Of a stretch of 56,739 bases of DNA, positions 16,788 to 26,644 are shown one piece after another (position 1 is the first letter of the stretch; the number at the start of each line of letters is the position of its first letter). The notes beneath the pieces are model-generated. The model was not told the origin of the DNA. It did no database searches and saw only the letters and a list, made by a program, of their open reading frames with translations. The stretch is from Bacteroidales bacterium (GTDB lineage Bacteria; Bacteroidota; Bacteroidia; Bacteroidales; Bacteroidaceae). Made by a program: the position numbers and the translations under genes. The DNA lies in NCBI GenBank assembly GCA_015060835.1, contig SUXT01000006.1:1-56739 (forward strand), given 5' to 3'.

Positions 16788-18489
16788 GGTTGTTGTTTAT
16801 TGTAGATTTTGGATTAAGATTGCCTATATGTCCGCTCTCGGCACCAACAGCGGGGTCAATCACACAGTTCACAAGAGTAGGCTTGCCCGATAAGATACCT
16901 TTGTTTACAGCCTCACGTAGCTCATCGGGGGTGGTAGCATTGAATGCCGTTCCGCCGAAAGCCTCTATCATCTTGTCGTATCGGGCACCGATGGTCAGAG
17001 TAGTGGGCGAGGGGTCGCTGCCACCGCTGAGATTCTTGTCAGTGCCACGGTAGATGCCATTGTTGTTGAACACCACTATTGTTACGGGTAACTTGTAGCG
17101 GCAGATAGTCTCAATCTCCATGCCGCTGAAGCCGAAAGCGCTGTCTCCCTCTATGGCAACCACAGGGCGTTTGCCGCTGACGGCAGCAGCAATGCTGTAT
17201 CCCATACCTATGCCCATCACACCCCATGTGCCACAGTCGAGGCGACGACGCGGATAGTACATGTTTATCACATTGCGTGCATCATCGAGAGTATTTGCAC
17301 CCTCGTTGACAACATAAATGTCCTTGTGGTTCTCAAGCACATCGCTGATAGCCTTCAGAGCATTAAAGTAGTTCATCGGCGAGCTTGTACTGTTGAGTTT
17401 GGCAGCCATCTTTGCACTGTTTCCCGCCTTAATCTTGTCTATGCTCTCTAACCACTCCTTGCATGGCTGCAAGGGCGCACTTTTCAACTTTTCGAGCATA
17501 AGTCCGAGCGACGAACCAATATCACCCACCACAGGCGCAGCAATCGGACGGTTACTGTCAATCTCCACAGCGTCAATGTCAAGCTGTATGAACCGTGCAT
17601 CGGGGTTCCACTTTTTGCCCTTGCCGTGGGTGAGTAGCCAGTTGAGGCGAGCGCCGATGAGCATGACAGTGTCGGCGCCCCCAAGTACAAAGCCGCGTGC
17701 CGAGGCTGCACACAATTTGTGGTCGTCGGGCAGCAATCCTTTTGCCATAGACATTGGCAGGTATGGGATACCGCTCTTCTCCACAAACTCCTTTACAAGT
17801 TCATCCGCTTGTGAATATGCAGCCCCTTTTCCTATGATTATCAACGGCTTTTTTGCATCAGCCAGTATGCGCATGGCGCGCTCAACGGAAGTTGCCGATG
17901 GTATCTGTGCAGGTGCAGGTTCTACAGGTGTAAAAAGAGACTTCTGTGCAGCATCGGCATCCATTGTCGTCGACAGCATTGCTGTGGTAATGTCAAGATA
18001 GACACCGCCGGGACGCCCCGATAATGCAGTACGTATGGCACGTGCAACGCCCACAGCAATATCTTCCGGGCGATTGATACGGTAAGCAGCCTTAGCAAAA
18101 GGCTTTGCGATGTTCATTTGGTCGAGTCCCTCATAGTCGCCTTGAGCAAGGTCGATTATGTTGCGGTCGCTCGACCCGCTGATCTGTATCATCGGAAAAC
18201 CATTTATGGTAGCGCAAGCGAGGGCTGTCAATCCATTCAGAAATCCCGGAGCGGAGACCGTGAGGCAGATGCCCGGCTTTTTGGTAATATATCCGCTTAT
18301 GGCAGCAGCATTGCCTGCCGACTGTTCGTGACGGAACCCGATGTAGCGTATCCCCGACTCTTGCGCATGTCGCGCAAGGTCGGTTACAGGGATACCTACA
18401 ACTCCGAATATTGTCTCTACTCCATTTTTTTTCAGAGCATCGACCATCAGATGCATACCATCTGTAAGTTTAATGTCTTCGGTAGCCAT
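16780..18489 (-). CDS. oxc: Oxalyl-CoA decarboxylase
   Basis: Thiamine-diphosphate enzyme that converts oxalyl-CoA to formyl-CoA and CO2. The 569 residues match the family length. The ThDP-activating Glu55 is in FRHEQSAGN; the active-site pair Tyr119-Glu120 lies in [11 protein letters not shown], as in the Oxalobacter enzyme; the metal/ThDP motif GDSAFGFSG runs to NNNGIYRG; and the C-terminus [12 protein letters not shown] is characteristic of this enzyme and separates it from acetolactate synthases. It starts 11 bases after frc and overlaps the transporter gene, so the three genes form a translationally coupled operon. Identity is secure. Confidence 0.95.
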   Translation of the reverse strand: MATEDIKLTDGMHLMVDALKKNGVETIFGVVGIPVTDLARHAQESGIRYIGFRHEQSAGNAAAISGYITKKPGICLTVSAPGFLNGLTALACATINGFPMIQISGSSDRNIIDLAQGDYEGLDQMNIAKPFAKAAYRINRPEDIAVGVARAIRTALSGRPGGVYLDITTAMLSTTMDADAAQKSLFTPVEPAPAQIPSATSVERAMRILADAKKPLIIIGKGAAYSQADELVKEFVEKSGIPYLPMSMAKGLLPDDHKLCAASARGFVLGGADTVMLIGARLNWLLTHGKGKKWNPDARFIQLDIDAVEIDSNRPIAAPVVGDIGSSLGLMLEKLKSAPLQPCKEWLESIDKIKAGNSAKMAAKLNSTSSPMNYFNALKAISDVLENHKDIYVVNEGANTLDDARNVINMYYPRRRLDCGTWGVMGIGMGYSIAAAVSGKRPVVAIEGDSAFGFSGMEIETICRYKLPVTIVVFNNNGIYRGTDKNLSGGSDPSPTTLTIGARYDKMIEAFGGTAFNATTPDELREAVNKGILSGKPTLVNCVIDPAVGAESGHIGNLNPKSTINNNHA

Positions 18490-18500
18490 AGTGTGGTATT

Positions 18501-19772
18501 TTATTTACAAACAACATGTTTCTTTCTCAGAGCGGCAATTTCGTCGGCAGTGTAGCCAACCTCTTTCAACACCTCGTCAGTATGCTCGCCGAGCATAGGA
18601 GCAGCCTTCACCTCGGGTTTGTAGTTCGAGAATTTGGGAGGACAGCCTATGGTGATGAACTTTCCGCGTTTAGGTTGGTCGACCTCAACTATTGTGCCGC
18701 ATTTGCGCAACGACTGGTCATTCTCAATTTCGAGCATGCTGAGTACCGGGCCACAGGGCACGCCTGCCTTTCCAAGCTCTTCGACCACCTGAAGTTTATC
18801 TTTTGTCATAGTGAACTTCTCTATGGCTGCATAAATCTCCTCCTTGACCTCTTGGCGTGCCGCCGGAGTGTTGAATTTCGGGTCGGTTATCCACTCAGGC
18901 TTTCCTATGGCATTGCAGGCTGCGGCAAAGGGCTTCTCCTCGTTTTGCAACACAATGTAAACGAATGCATTGGGGTCGTTCTCCCAGCCTTTGCAGCGGT
19001 AGCACCATCCGAGTACCTGACCACCCTCCACGTTTCCGCCGCGGGGAACAGTATTACCGAATTTCTCTTTGGGGTATTGAGGCAGATGCTTCAGTACACC
19101 TGTATGTTCGAGAATTTGCTGGTCGCGCAGTTTGATTCGACAGAGGTTGAGTACAGCATCCTGCATCGACTGCTCCACGAAGCAGCCCTCGCCGCTCTTT
19201 TCGCGTCCCATGAGCGCTGCGAGAATACCGATGAGCAGGTGCATGCCTGTGTTGCTGTCGCCAAGCGCTGCTCCCGACTGTGTGGGTATGTTGTAGTCGC
19301 CTTTCCACCATCCGGTAGTGGCAGCTGCGCCTCCGGCACATTGTGCCACAGGTTCGAATGCTTTGACGCTTGCGAAGGGCGAATCGTCGTTGAATCCCTT
19401 GATTGTACCATAGATTATACGGGGATTGATTTTGTGTACCTCCTCCCACGAAAATCCCAATTTGGCAACAGCGCCGGGGTGAAGATTTTCAACGAAAACA
19501 TCGGCGCTTTTCAGCAGGCGGGTGAGAATCTCTTTTCCTTCGGGCGTCTTCATGTCCAGTTCAATGGAACGCTTGTTGCAGTTCAGTTGCAAGTAGTAGA
19601 TGCCGTCGAGTCCGGGCTTGTCGAGAAGTTCGGTGCGCGTGGGGTCTCCCAATCCTACACGTTCGATTTTAACAACATCTGCGCCCAACCATGCGAGCAT
19701 CTGAGTACATGAGGGGCCCGACTGCACTTGTGTCCAGTCAATCACTTTGATTCCTTTTAATGGAGCTGTCAT
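18501..19772 (-). CDS. frc: Formyl-CoA:oxalate CoA-transferase
   Basis: Family III CoA-transferase that moves CoA from formyl-CoA to oxalate, closing the cycle with Oxc. The 423-residue protein starts [18 protein letters not shown]; Gln17 and the catalytic Asp172 ([11 protein letters not shown]) match the formyl-CoA transferase active site. The glycine-rich loop reads RGGNVEGGQ, one residue shorter and less Gly-rich than the tetraglycine loop I recall from Oxalobacter. It is the first gene of the operon. With oxc and the transporter it gives conversion of oxalate to formate and CO2. No promoter box was clear; the 465-base upstream region holds a short mobile-element-like repeat. Confidence 0.93.
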   Translation of the reverse strand: MTAPLKGIKVIDWTQVQSGPSCTQMLAWLGADVVKIERVGLGDPTRTELLDKPGLDGIYYLQLNCNKRSIELDMKTPEGKEILTRLLKSADVFVENLHPGAVAKLGFSWEEVHKINPRIIYGTIKGFNDDSPFASVKAFEPVAQCAGGAAATTGWWKGDYNIPTQSGAALGDSNTGMHLLIGILAALMGREKSGEGCFVEQSMQDAVLNLCRIKLRDQQILEHTGVLKHLPQYPKEKFGNTVPRGGNVEGGQVLGWCYRCKGWENDPNAFVYIVLQNEEKPFAAACNAIGKPEWITDPKFNTPAARQEVKEEIYAAIEKFTMTKDKLQVVEELGKAGVPCGPVLSMLEIENDQSLRKCGTIVEVDQPKRGKFITIGCPPKFSNYKPEVKAAPMLGEHTDEVLKEVGYTADEIAALRKKHVVCK

Positions 19773-19959
19773 AATTCGTTTGTTTTTTAGTTAATGAATA
19801 TTTCTGCGCATTGCGCTTTGGAAATATTCAACGGCAATTAGCAGGTTATTGTTTGTGAGCTTCTGAGTGGAAGTCTATGAAAATTCTTGAAAATTGTACT
19901 GATTTTATAATTTCTTCCCTTTTTTTTATAGTTGACAGCCAAATGTTCTGCAATAGTTC

Positions 19960-20155
19960 TTAGAAGCTGTTTAAATTTTATTTCGGAATTATTTGAGAGC
20001 TATTTTAGAGTAGATTTTCTTTGTTATCTTGCAGGGAATAGCGGGCTATTTCCAAAAGATAAGAAAGGAAAGATGCCTAAAATAGACTCAAAGAAACCGA
20101 AACCAACTTAGCAATTATAAAATATTTTTTCAATAAAATTCAAACAGCTTCTTAA
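19960..20155. mobile_element. 196-bp MITE-like element with 24-bp terminal inverted repeats
   Basis: The left end begins TTAGAAGCTGTTTAAATTTT and the right end closes ATTCAAACAGCTTCTTAA; the two ends are inverted copies differing at two positions over 24 bases. The inside has no open frame. Single copies of the same end occur at 38647-38669, 42702-42714 and 46403-46426, so it is a dispersed end sequence. A transposase in trans would be needed. A target-site duplication was not clear. Confidence 0.6.
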
Positions 20156-20172
20156 AATAGATTGTTTTTTTG

Positions 20173-20180
20173 TAATTTTG
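20173..20180 (+). promoter_or_regulatory. Candidate -7 box for TIGR02757 gene
   Basis: TAATTTTG, fitting TAnnTTTG, 57 bases before the start codon and just outside the right end of the MITE-like element. No clear -33 box. Confidence 0.5.
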
Positions 20181-20237
20181 CAAGGTTTTTTGTAGTCGTA
20201 AACAACGCATTTTATTTGTAAAGGAGATACCTCTGAA

Positions 20238-21011
20238 ATGGATGATAATCTGAAATATTACCTTGATGAAAAAGTGCTGCGCTATAACCGTAAGGAGTTT
20301 ATTGCAGATGACCCGGTGCAGTTTCCGCATGCCTTTTCCGAAAAACGCGATGTGGAGATTGCTGCACTTTTTGCCTCGGTGATAGCGTGGGGTAACCGTC
20401 GCATGATTATCAATTCAGGCAACAGGATTTTCCGCGACATAATGCAGGGCGAACCTTACAAATATGTGATGTGTGGCAAATGGGAGAATGCCGACGGTGC
20501 GACAAATATTCACCGCACATTCTTCATGCGCGACTTTCAGTACATTTGTCGCGGATTGCGCAGCATATATTCGGCTTACGACACTATGGAGCGCATTTTC
20601 GATGCGGATGATATGTGGAACGGGATAGCTGCTTTCCGCGCTGCACTTGCCGATGCAAACAGTCTGGAAACTACACGCCATATTTCCGACCCGATAGGTG
20701 GCAAAGGCCGTCCGGCATCAGCATGCAAGCGTCTGCACATGATGTTGCGTTGGCTGGTGAGGCGCGACGGAATTGTCGACTTGGGAATATGGCAGAATAT
20801 CTCCCCGGCGAAACTGATGATACCTCTGGATGTCCATGTGGCACGCATCAGCCGAGGGCTCGGACTGCTGCAACGCAAGCAGAACGACCGTCGCAGCGTC
20901 GAGGAACTTACTGCGGCATTACGCACCTTCTCGCCCGATGATCCTGTAAAATACGATTTTGCACTCTTCGGCGCAGGAGTGGATGAAAAGAATACAAACA
21001 ACTATATTTGA
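20238..21011 (+). CDS. TIGR02757 family protein (DUF2400)
   Basis: A 257-residue soluble protein typical of Bacteroidota and some other anaerobes. Recognisable features are the N-terminal VQFPHAFSEKRDVEIAALFAS, the central DLGIWQNISPAKLMIPLDVH and the C-terminal VEELTAALRTFSPDDPVKYDFALFG; the last parts recall helix-hairpin-helix DNA glycosylase-like folds, and the conserved Asp in IPLDVH sits where such enzymes have a catalytic Asp. No function is established. Its TGA overlaps the ATG of the protease gene by one base (TGATG), so the two are translationally coupled. Confidence 0.85.
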   Translation: MDDNLKYYLDEKVLRYNRKEFIADDPVQFPHAFSEKRDVEIAALFASVIAWGNRRMIINSGNRIFRDIMQGEPYKYVMCGKWENADGATNIHRTFFMRDFQYICRGLRSIYSAYDTMERIFDADDMWNGIAAFRAALADANSLETTRHISDPIGGKGRPASACKRLHMMLRWLVRRDGIVDLGIWQNISPAKLMIPLDVHVARISRGLGLLQRKQNDRRSVEELTAALRTFSPDDPVKYDFALFGAGVDEKNTNNYI

Positions 21012-24000
21012 TGAAAAAGATTGTATTATCATTGATGTTTGCACTCTGTGCAACAATCCTTTCGGCAGACGAAGCACGTCTGTTGCGTTTCCCCGCAGTA
21101 GGCGGCGAAACAATAGTCTTCAGCTACGCAGGCGACCTCTACTCGGTTCCCGTGGCAGGTGGTGAGGCAAAAAAACTCACATACGGTGACAGTTACGACA
21201 TGTTTGCACGCGTGTCGCCCGACGGCAAGACCATCGCCTTCACAGGACAGTACGATGGCAATACCGAAGTCTACACAATGCCCATTCAAGGTGGCGAACC
21301 CAAGCGCGTAACATACACAGCAAAAGTGGAACGCGATAATGTGGGCGACCGCATGGGCCCCAACAATATAGTTATGGGCTGGACACCCGACGGTAAAGAG
21401 ATAATCTTCCGCAGCAAATGGTACGCTTTCTGTGGCACACGTGGATTGGTCTTCAAGGTAAATGCCGATGGCGGCCACCCCACACAGATACCCATGACAG
21501 AGTGCTCATGGTGCTCATACTCCCCCGACGGCAAGCAGTTTGCCTTCAACAGAATGTTCCGCGAATTCCGCACATGGAAACACTATGCAGGCGGACAGGC
21601 CGATGAAATATGGCTCAACAAGACAGGCACCACAGAGATGAAGAAACTGACAGACAACAGCAATCAGGATCTCTTCCCCATGTGGGTAGGCAGCGACATC
21701 TACTTCATCAGCGACCGCGACTACACAATGAACCTCTTCAAGTACGACACAAAGAGCGGAGCAACAGCCAAACTTACCGACTTTAAGGAATACGACATTA
21801 AATTCCCCTCATTCTCGGATAAATACATAGTGTTTGAGAATGGCGGCTATATATACAAATATACCCTCGCCACAGGAAAGTGTGACAAGGTGAATGTATC
21901 ATTCAGCGACATAAACCTCGCCGGCCGTTCCGAATTCCGCACCGTAAGCGGTTCAGCATCAGCTATCTCTCCCGACGGCGAGAGGGTACTTGTGCAGGCA
22001 CGCGGCGAAATTTTCTCAGTGCCCGCAAAGAACGGTGCAATCTATAACCTCACAAATACACCCGGTGCCCACGACCGCGACGCATCATGGTCGCCCGACG
22101 GCCGTTGGATAACATACTTCTCTGACAAGAACGGTGAGTATCAGCTCTATCTGCTCCCCACCGAAAAGCTTGCAACCCTGCCCGAAGCAAAGGCTGTAAC
22201 AACCTTCAAGGAGGGATACCCCACAACCCCCGTATGGAGCAGCGACAGCCGCTTCCTCCTCTTCAAGACCGACAAACGCGAGGTTTATCGCTACGATGTA
22301 TCTTCAAAGTCGCTCAAACGCATCCTTGCAAGCAACGACGGAAACATCTACGATATAAAACTCTCGCCCGACAACAACTGGCTGGCTTACACCATGCCCG
22401 GCGAAAATGACATGACACGCATATACATCCTCAATCTCTCGACAGGAAAGAGCCTGCCCGTAACCGTGAAATGGTTCGATGCCGGTTCGCCCCGCTGGTC
22501 CGAGGATGGAAAATACCTCTTCTTCCTCTCCGACCGCACATACAACATCAACTACTCGTCGGTGGAGTGGAACACCAGCTTCAGCAAGAGCAACCACCTC
22601 TTCGTGCTTCCTTTGCAGAAGGATACACCCATGCCCAACCAGCTTAAGGCCAATGAATTTGTGCTTGCCGATAATGAGAAGAAAACAGAAAGCAAACCCT
22701 CAAAGAAAGACGACAAACAAAAAGCAGAAACCGGCATCTCGATAGACTTCGACGGAATAGAAGAGCGCGCATCAGTACTCTTCGACGAAGCAGGCGGATA
22801 TTCGCTCAACGGAATGTACAACGGCAAGCTCTACTATTCGCATGGCGGCAAGCGCAAGAGCCTCGACCTCAGCACAATGGAAAGCAAAAATGCCGAACTT
22901 GGCAGTGTGATATGCTATTATCCCTCAACCAAGAAAGCGCTCACATACGGTGCAAAAATTGCCGACCTCAACAACCTTTCGGCTACAATAACAGTAAAGA
23001 CAGACAATCTGCCCATGACCATTGACCACCGCGCAGAGTGGAACCAGCTGTTCAACGAATCGTGGAGAGTGTTCCGCGACGGATTCTATGTCAAGAATAT
23101 GCACGGTGCCGACTGGAAGGTAATGCACGACCGCTATGCTGTGATGTTGCCTTACGTTAACCACCGCCACGACCTCACATACCTCATCAGTGAAATGATA
23201 GGTGAAGCAGGCGTAGGACACGCTTATATAACCTCCGGCGAAACCCCCGCTCCCAAAGGAGTGTCGGTCGGTCTTCTTGGTGCAAAGTTCAGCAAGGACG
23301 GCAACGGCAACTACCGCATTGAACATATATTCGAGGGCGAGGATTGGAACAATGGCACAAAATCGCCTCTGCGTGCTCCCGGAGTGAACGTGAAATGCGG
23401 AGACTACATTGTAGCAGTAGACGGAGTGCCCCTAAACAAATACAGCGACATCTACGAAGCACTTGTAGGAAAGACAGATATGACAGTAGCCCTCGATGTA
23501 AACACAAAATCCTCGACCGACGGTGCCCGCCGCGTTTATGTGAAGCCGATAGCTTCGGAGCAAGGACTCGCTTATCACGACTGGGTAATGCGCAACATTG
23601 CAATCGTGGATTCACTCTCAGGCGGCAAGGTAGGCTATATCCACATCCCCGATATGGGAGCAAACGGCATGACAGCCTTCACAAAATACTACTACCCGCA
23701 GCTCGAAAAGAAAGCACTTCTCATTGACGACCGCATGAATGGTGGCGGCAACGTATCCCCCATGATACTTGAGCGCCTGCAACGCGAGGTCTACCGCATA
23801 ACGATGGGACGCAACCGCAAGGGTGGAGTGGTGCCCGCCGAAGCACACTACGGTCCCAAGCTCTGCCTTATGGACAAATACTCGATGTCCGACGGCGACC
23901 AGTTCCCCCACGGCTTCCGCAAATTGGGTATAGGCAAACTGATGGGCTGCCGTACATGGGGAGGTATCGTGGGTATTTCAGGCTCGCGTCCCTACATCGA

Positions 24001-24232
24001 CGGACAGGATATGCGCACTCCCTTCTTCACCTCCTATTCAAAAGAGGGAGAGTGGTTGATAGAGGGTACTGGTGTTTCGCCCGACTTCGAGGTGGACATC
24101 AACCCGTTCGAGGATTACAAAGGCAACGACAACCAGATAAACAAGGCAGTGGAGTATTTGTTGAAAGAGATAGAGAAATATCCTGCTCTTCCCGATGTAC
24201 CCGCCGACCCTGTAAGAGTAAGAAAAAAATAA
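21011..24232 (+). CDS. Tricorn-like S41 protease with beta-propeller
   Basis: Large exported peptidase of 1073 residues. After a signal peptide (ending ...TILSA) come repeated PDG-type beta-propeller blades (SPDGKTIAF, TPDGKEI, SYSPDGKQF, ISPDGERV, WSPDGRWI, LSPDNNWL), a Lys/Glu-rich linker around 558-580, a core domain, a PDZ-like segment (about 755-835) and a C-terminal S41 serine protease domain. The catalytic Ser is probably Ser960 in YSMSDGDQFP; His is in GVGHAYI, and DDRMNGGGN is the conserved substrate-binding strand. Bacterial homologues are thought to digest peptides in the periplasm. I start at the ATG at 21011; the TTG three bases earlier is in frame but less likely. Confidence 0.9.
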   Translation: MKKIVLSLMFALCATILSADEARLLRFPAVGGETIVFSYAGDLYSVPVAGGEAKKLTYGDSYDMFARVSPDGKTIAFTGQYDGNTEVYTMPIQGGEPKRVTYTAKVERDNVGDRMGPNNIVMGWTPDGKEIIFRSKWYAFCGTRGLVFKVNADGGHPTQIPMTECSWCSYSPDGKQFAFNRMFREFRTWKHYAGGQADEIWLNKTGTTEMKKLTDNSNQDLFPMWVGSDIYFISDRDYTMNLFKYDTKSGATAKLTDFKEYDIKFPSFSDKYIVFENGGYIYKYTLATGKCDKVNVSFSDINLAGRSEFRTVSGSASAISPDGERVLVQARGEIFSVPAKNGAIYNLTNTPGAHDRDASWSPDGRWITYFSDKNGEYQLYLLPTEKLATLPEAKAVTTFKEGYPTTPVWSSDSRFLLFKTDKREVYRYDVSSKSLKRILASNDGNIYDIKLSPDNNWLAYTMPGENDMTRIYILNLSTGKSLPVTVKWFDAGSPRWSEDGKYLFFLSDRTYNINYSSVEWNTSFSKSNHLFVLPLQKDTPMPNQLKANEFVLADNEKKTESKPSKKDDKQKAETGISIDFDGIEERASVLFDEAGGYSLNGMYNGKLYYSHGGKRKSLDLSTMESKNAELGSVICYYPSTKKALTYGAKIADLNNLSATITVKTDNLPMTIDHRAEWNQLFNESWRVFRDGFYVKNMHGADWKVMHDRYAVMLPYVNHRHDLTYLISEMIGEAGVGHAYITSGETPAPKGVSVGLLGAKFSKDGNGNYRIEHIFEGEDWNNGTKSPLRAPGVNVKCGDYIVAVDGVPLNKYSDIYEALVGKTDMTVALDVNTKSSTDGARRVYVKPIASEQGLAYHDWVMRNIAIVDSLSGGKVGYIHIPDMGANGMTAFTKYYYPQLEKKALLIDDRMNGGGNVSPMILERLQREVYRITMGRNRKGGVVPAEAHYGPKLCLMDKYSMSDGDQFPHGFRKLGIGKLMGCRTWGGIVGISGSRPYIDGQDMRTPFFTSYSKEGEWLIEGTGVSPDFEVDINPFEDYKGNDNQINKAVEYLLKEIEKYPALPDVPADPVRVRKK

Positions 24233-24284
24233 TTTTCCCTATAACATCCCTATAACAACAATAGTAGATAATATATATAAGAAG

Positions 24285-26564
24285 ATGACAAAGATTACAA
24301 AAGAAGAGGCACTTAAATATCATGCCGGCAAACGCCCCGGTAAGATAGAGGTTGTGCCCACGAAGCCCTATTTTACACAGATGGACCTGAGCTTGGCCTA
24401 CTCACCCGGAGTAGCAGAGCCTTGTCTCGAAATTCAGAAAGATCAGGAAAATGCATATAAATATACCGACAAGGGCAACCTTGTGGCGGTAATCTCCAAC
24501 GGTACGGCAGTGCTCGGTCTTGGAGACATAGGCGCCCTCAGCGGAAAGCCTGTGATGGAAGGTAAGGGACTGCTGTTCAAGATTTACGCAGGTATAGACG
24601 TATTCGATATTGAGGTTGACGAGAAGAATCCCGAAAAGTTCATCGAAGCTGTAAAGGCCATCTCCCCCACTTTCGGAGGTATCAACCTTGAGGACATCAA
24701 GGCGCCCGAATGTTTCGAAATCGAGCGCCGTCTGAAAGAGGAACTTGATATTCCTGTTATGCACGACGACCAGCATGGTACAGCCATAATCTCGGCCGCA
24801 GGTCTTCTTAATGCCCTTGAAGTAAACGGCAAGAACATCGCAGATGTAAAGGTTGTAGTCAACGGAGCCGGTGCTGCAGCAATCTCATGCGCACGTCTCT
24901 ATGTGGCAGTGGGTGTAAGGAGAGAGAATGTGGTAATGCTCGACAGTCGCGGTGTAATCAGCGTTGACCGTCCTTCGCTCACTCCCGAAAAGCAGGAGTT
25001 TGCAACCACCCGCACCGACATCCGCACACTCGAAGAGGCAATGGTGGGTGCAGATGTATTCCTCGGTCTCTCAAAGGGCAACATCCTCTCTCAGGATATG
25101 ATACGCTCTATGGCGAAAGACCCCATCGTCTTTGCCCTTGCTAACCCTGTACCCGAAATTACATACGAAGAGGCAATGGCGAGCCGCCCCGATGTGCTCA
25201 TGAGTACAGGACGTTCCGATTATCCCAACCAGATAAACAACGTAATCGGATTCCCCTATATCTTCCGTGGTGCCCTCGACACTGCTGCAAAGGCTATCAA
25301 CGAGGAGATGAAGATTGCAGCCGTTCATGCAATTGCCAATCTTGCAAAGCAGCCCGTTCCCGAAATTGTGAACAAGGTATACCATGTTAGCAATCTCAGT
25401 TTCGGCCGCGACTATTTTATTCCGAAACCCGTAGATCCCCGTCTGCTTACCGAGGTGTCCACAGCCGTAGCAAAGGCTGCCATCGAGAGCGGTGTTGCAC
25501 GTAAGGTCATCACCGACTGGGATAAGTATAAGGAGGGACTGCTCGAACTTATGGGCCGCGAGTCTAAGCTCACACAGCAGATACACGAAATGGCACGTAC
25601 CAATCCCCAGCGTGTGGTATTTGCCGAGGGCATGCACCCCACAATGTTGAAGGCAGCCGTAGAGGCTAAGGCTATGGGTATCTGTTACCCTATCCTTCTC
25701 GGAAACGAGGAGCGCATAGCGAAACTTGCTGCGGAGCTCGACCTCAATCTCGATGGTATTGAGATTGTAAACCTCAGACACGACCGCGAGGCTCCGCGCC
25801 GCGAAAGATACGCAAAAATCTTTACCGAAAAACGCTACCGCGAGGGTTATACCTTCGATGAGGCAAACGACAAGATGTTCGAGCGCAACTACTTCGGAAT
25901 GATGATGGTGGAGGTAGGCGATGCCGATGCGTTCATCACAGGTGTATATACAAAATACTCTAATACCATCAAGGTTGCACGCGAGGTAATCGGTCTTCAG
26001 CCGGGCTTCAACACCTTTGCTACAATGCACATCCTTAACTCTAAGAAGGGTACATACTTTGTAGCGGATACTCTTATCAACCGCCATCCTTCCAAGGAGA
26101 TTATGAAGGATATTGCCCGCCTGACCGAAAAATCGGTTCGCTTCTTCAACCACACTCCTGTAACAGCGATGGTCTCTTACTCTAACTTCGGAACAGACAA
26201 GAATGGAAGTGCCGAGGCTGTGCACCGCGCAATCGAGGAGTTACAGCGTGAGTATCCCGACTGGGCAATCGACGGTGAAATGCAGGTTAACGTGGCTATG
26301 GATAAGGAGTTGCGCGATACAAAGTATCCTTTCACCCGCTTGAAGGGCCTCGATGTAAACACCCTTGTATTCCCCAACCTTACATCGGCAAATGCATCGT
26401 ACAAGTTTGTGCAGGCAATGAGCCCCGATACAGAGGTAATCGGCCCCATCCAGATGGGATTGAACAAGGCCATCCACTTTATCGACTTCGAAAGTTCGGT
26501 TCGCGATATTGTCAACGTAACAGCTGTTGCTGTTATCGATGCAATGGTCAATAAGGACAGATAA
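24285..26564 (+). CDS. maeB: NADP-type malic enzyme with phosphotransacetylase-like domain
   Basis: Oxidative decarboxylation of malate to pyruvate with NAD(P)H. The 759-residue protein has the malic enzyme domain (about 1-430: [17 protein letters not shown], the metal-binding [10 protein letters not shown], and the nucleotide loop [10 protein letters not shown]) and a phosphotransacetylase-like C-terminal domain (about 431-759: [16 protein letters not shown]...[12 protein letters not shown]). In enteric homologues the second domain is regulatory, sensing acetyl-CoA. A 52-base gap with no clear promoter follows the protease gene. Identity is secure. Confidence 0.96.
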   Translation: MTKITKEEALKYHAGKRPGKIEVVPTKPYFTQMDLSLAYSPGVAEPCLEIQKDQENAYKYTDKGNLVAVISNGTAVLGLGDIGALSGKPVMEGKGLLFKIYAGIDVFDIEVDEKNPEKFIEAVKAISPTFGGINLEDIKAPECFEIERRLKEELDIPVMHDDQHGTAIISAAGLLNALEVNGKNIADVKVVVNGAGAAAISCARLYVAVGVRRENVVMLDSRGVISVDRPSLTPEKQEFATTRTDIRTLEEAMVGADVFLGLSKGNILSQDMIRSMAKDPIVFALANPVPEITYEEAMASRPDVLMSTGRSDYPNQINNVIGFPYIFRGALDTAAKAINEEMKIAAVHAIANLAKQPVPEIVNKVYHVSNLSFGRDYFIPKPVDPRLLTEVSTAVAKAAIESGVARKVITDWDKYKEGLLELMGRESKLTQQIHEMARTNPQRVVFAEGMHPTMLKAAVEAKAMGICYPILLGNEERIAKLAAELDLNLDGIEIVNLRHDREAPRRERYAKIFTEKRYREGYTFDEANDKMFERNYFGMMMVEVGDADAFITGVYTKYSNTIKVAREVIGLQPGFNTFATMHILNSKKGTYFVADTLINRHPSKEIMKDIARLTEKSVRFFNHTPVTAMVSYSNFGTDKNGSAEAVHRAIEELQREYPDWAIDGEMQVNVAMDKELRDTKYPFTRLKGLDVNTLVFPNLTSANASYKFVQAMSPDTEVIGPIQMGLNKAIHFIDFESSVRDIVNVTAVAVIDAMVNKDR

Positions 26565-26580
26565 GTCATAGTACTACATA

Positions 26581-26622
26581 AATAATGCGAGCTTACTGTC
26601 TTGGCAGTAAGCTCGCATTATT
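26581..26622. terminator. Bidirectional hairpin between convergent genes
   Basis: Perfect 18-bp stem AATAATGCGAGCTTACTG / CAGTAAGCTCGCATTATT with a 6-base loop. T-runs are weak on both sides, but its place between two convergent genes and the very long stem point to a terminator. Confidence 0.7.
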
Positions 26623-26644
26623 TATGTATGTAATCTGTAGTTAC

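Larger units (their letters stand above)
19773..20237. other. Intergenic region with a MITE-like element
   Basis: AT-rich 465-base region between the divergent frc operon and the TIGR02757 gene. It contains the inverted-repeat element at 19960-20155 and a plus-strand -7 box at 20173-20180. I found no gene in it. Confidence 0.6.

Noticed and set aside
18516-19712. A 398-codon open frame on the plus strand opposite frc
   Set aside because: Frc on the minus strand has every family motif and active-site residue; the opposite frame is Cys/Leu-rich low-quality sequence with no family signature. The long frame is a by-product of codon bias.
25071-26225. A 384-codon open frame on the minus strand opposite maeB
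   Set aside because: The malic enzyme reading is certain; the antisense frame shows the same Cys/His/Val-rich composition as other shadow frames.
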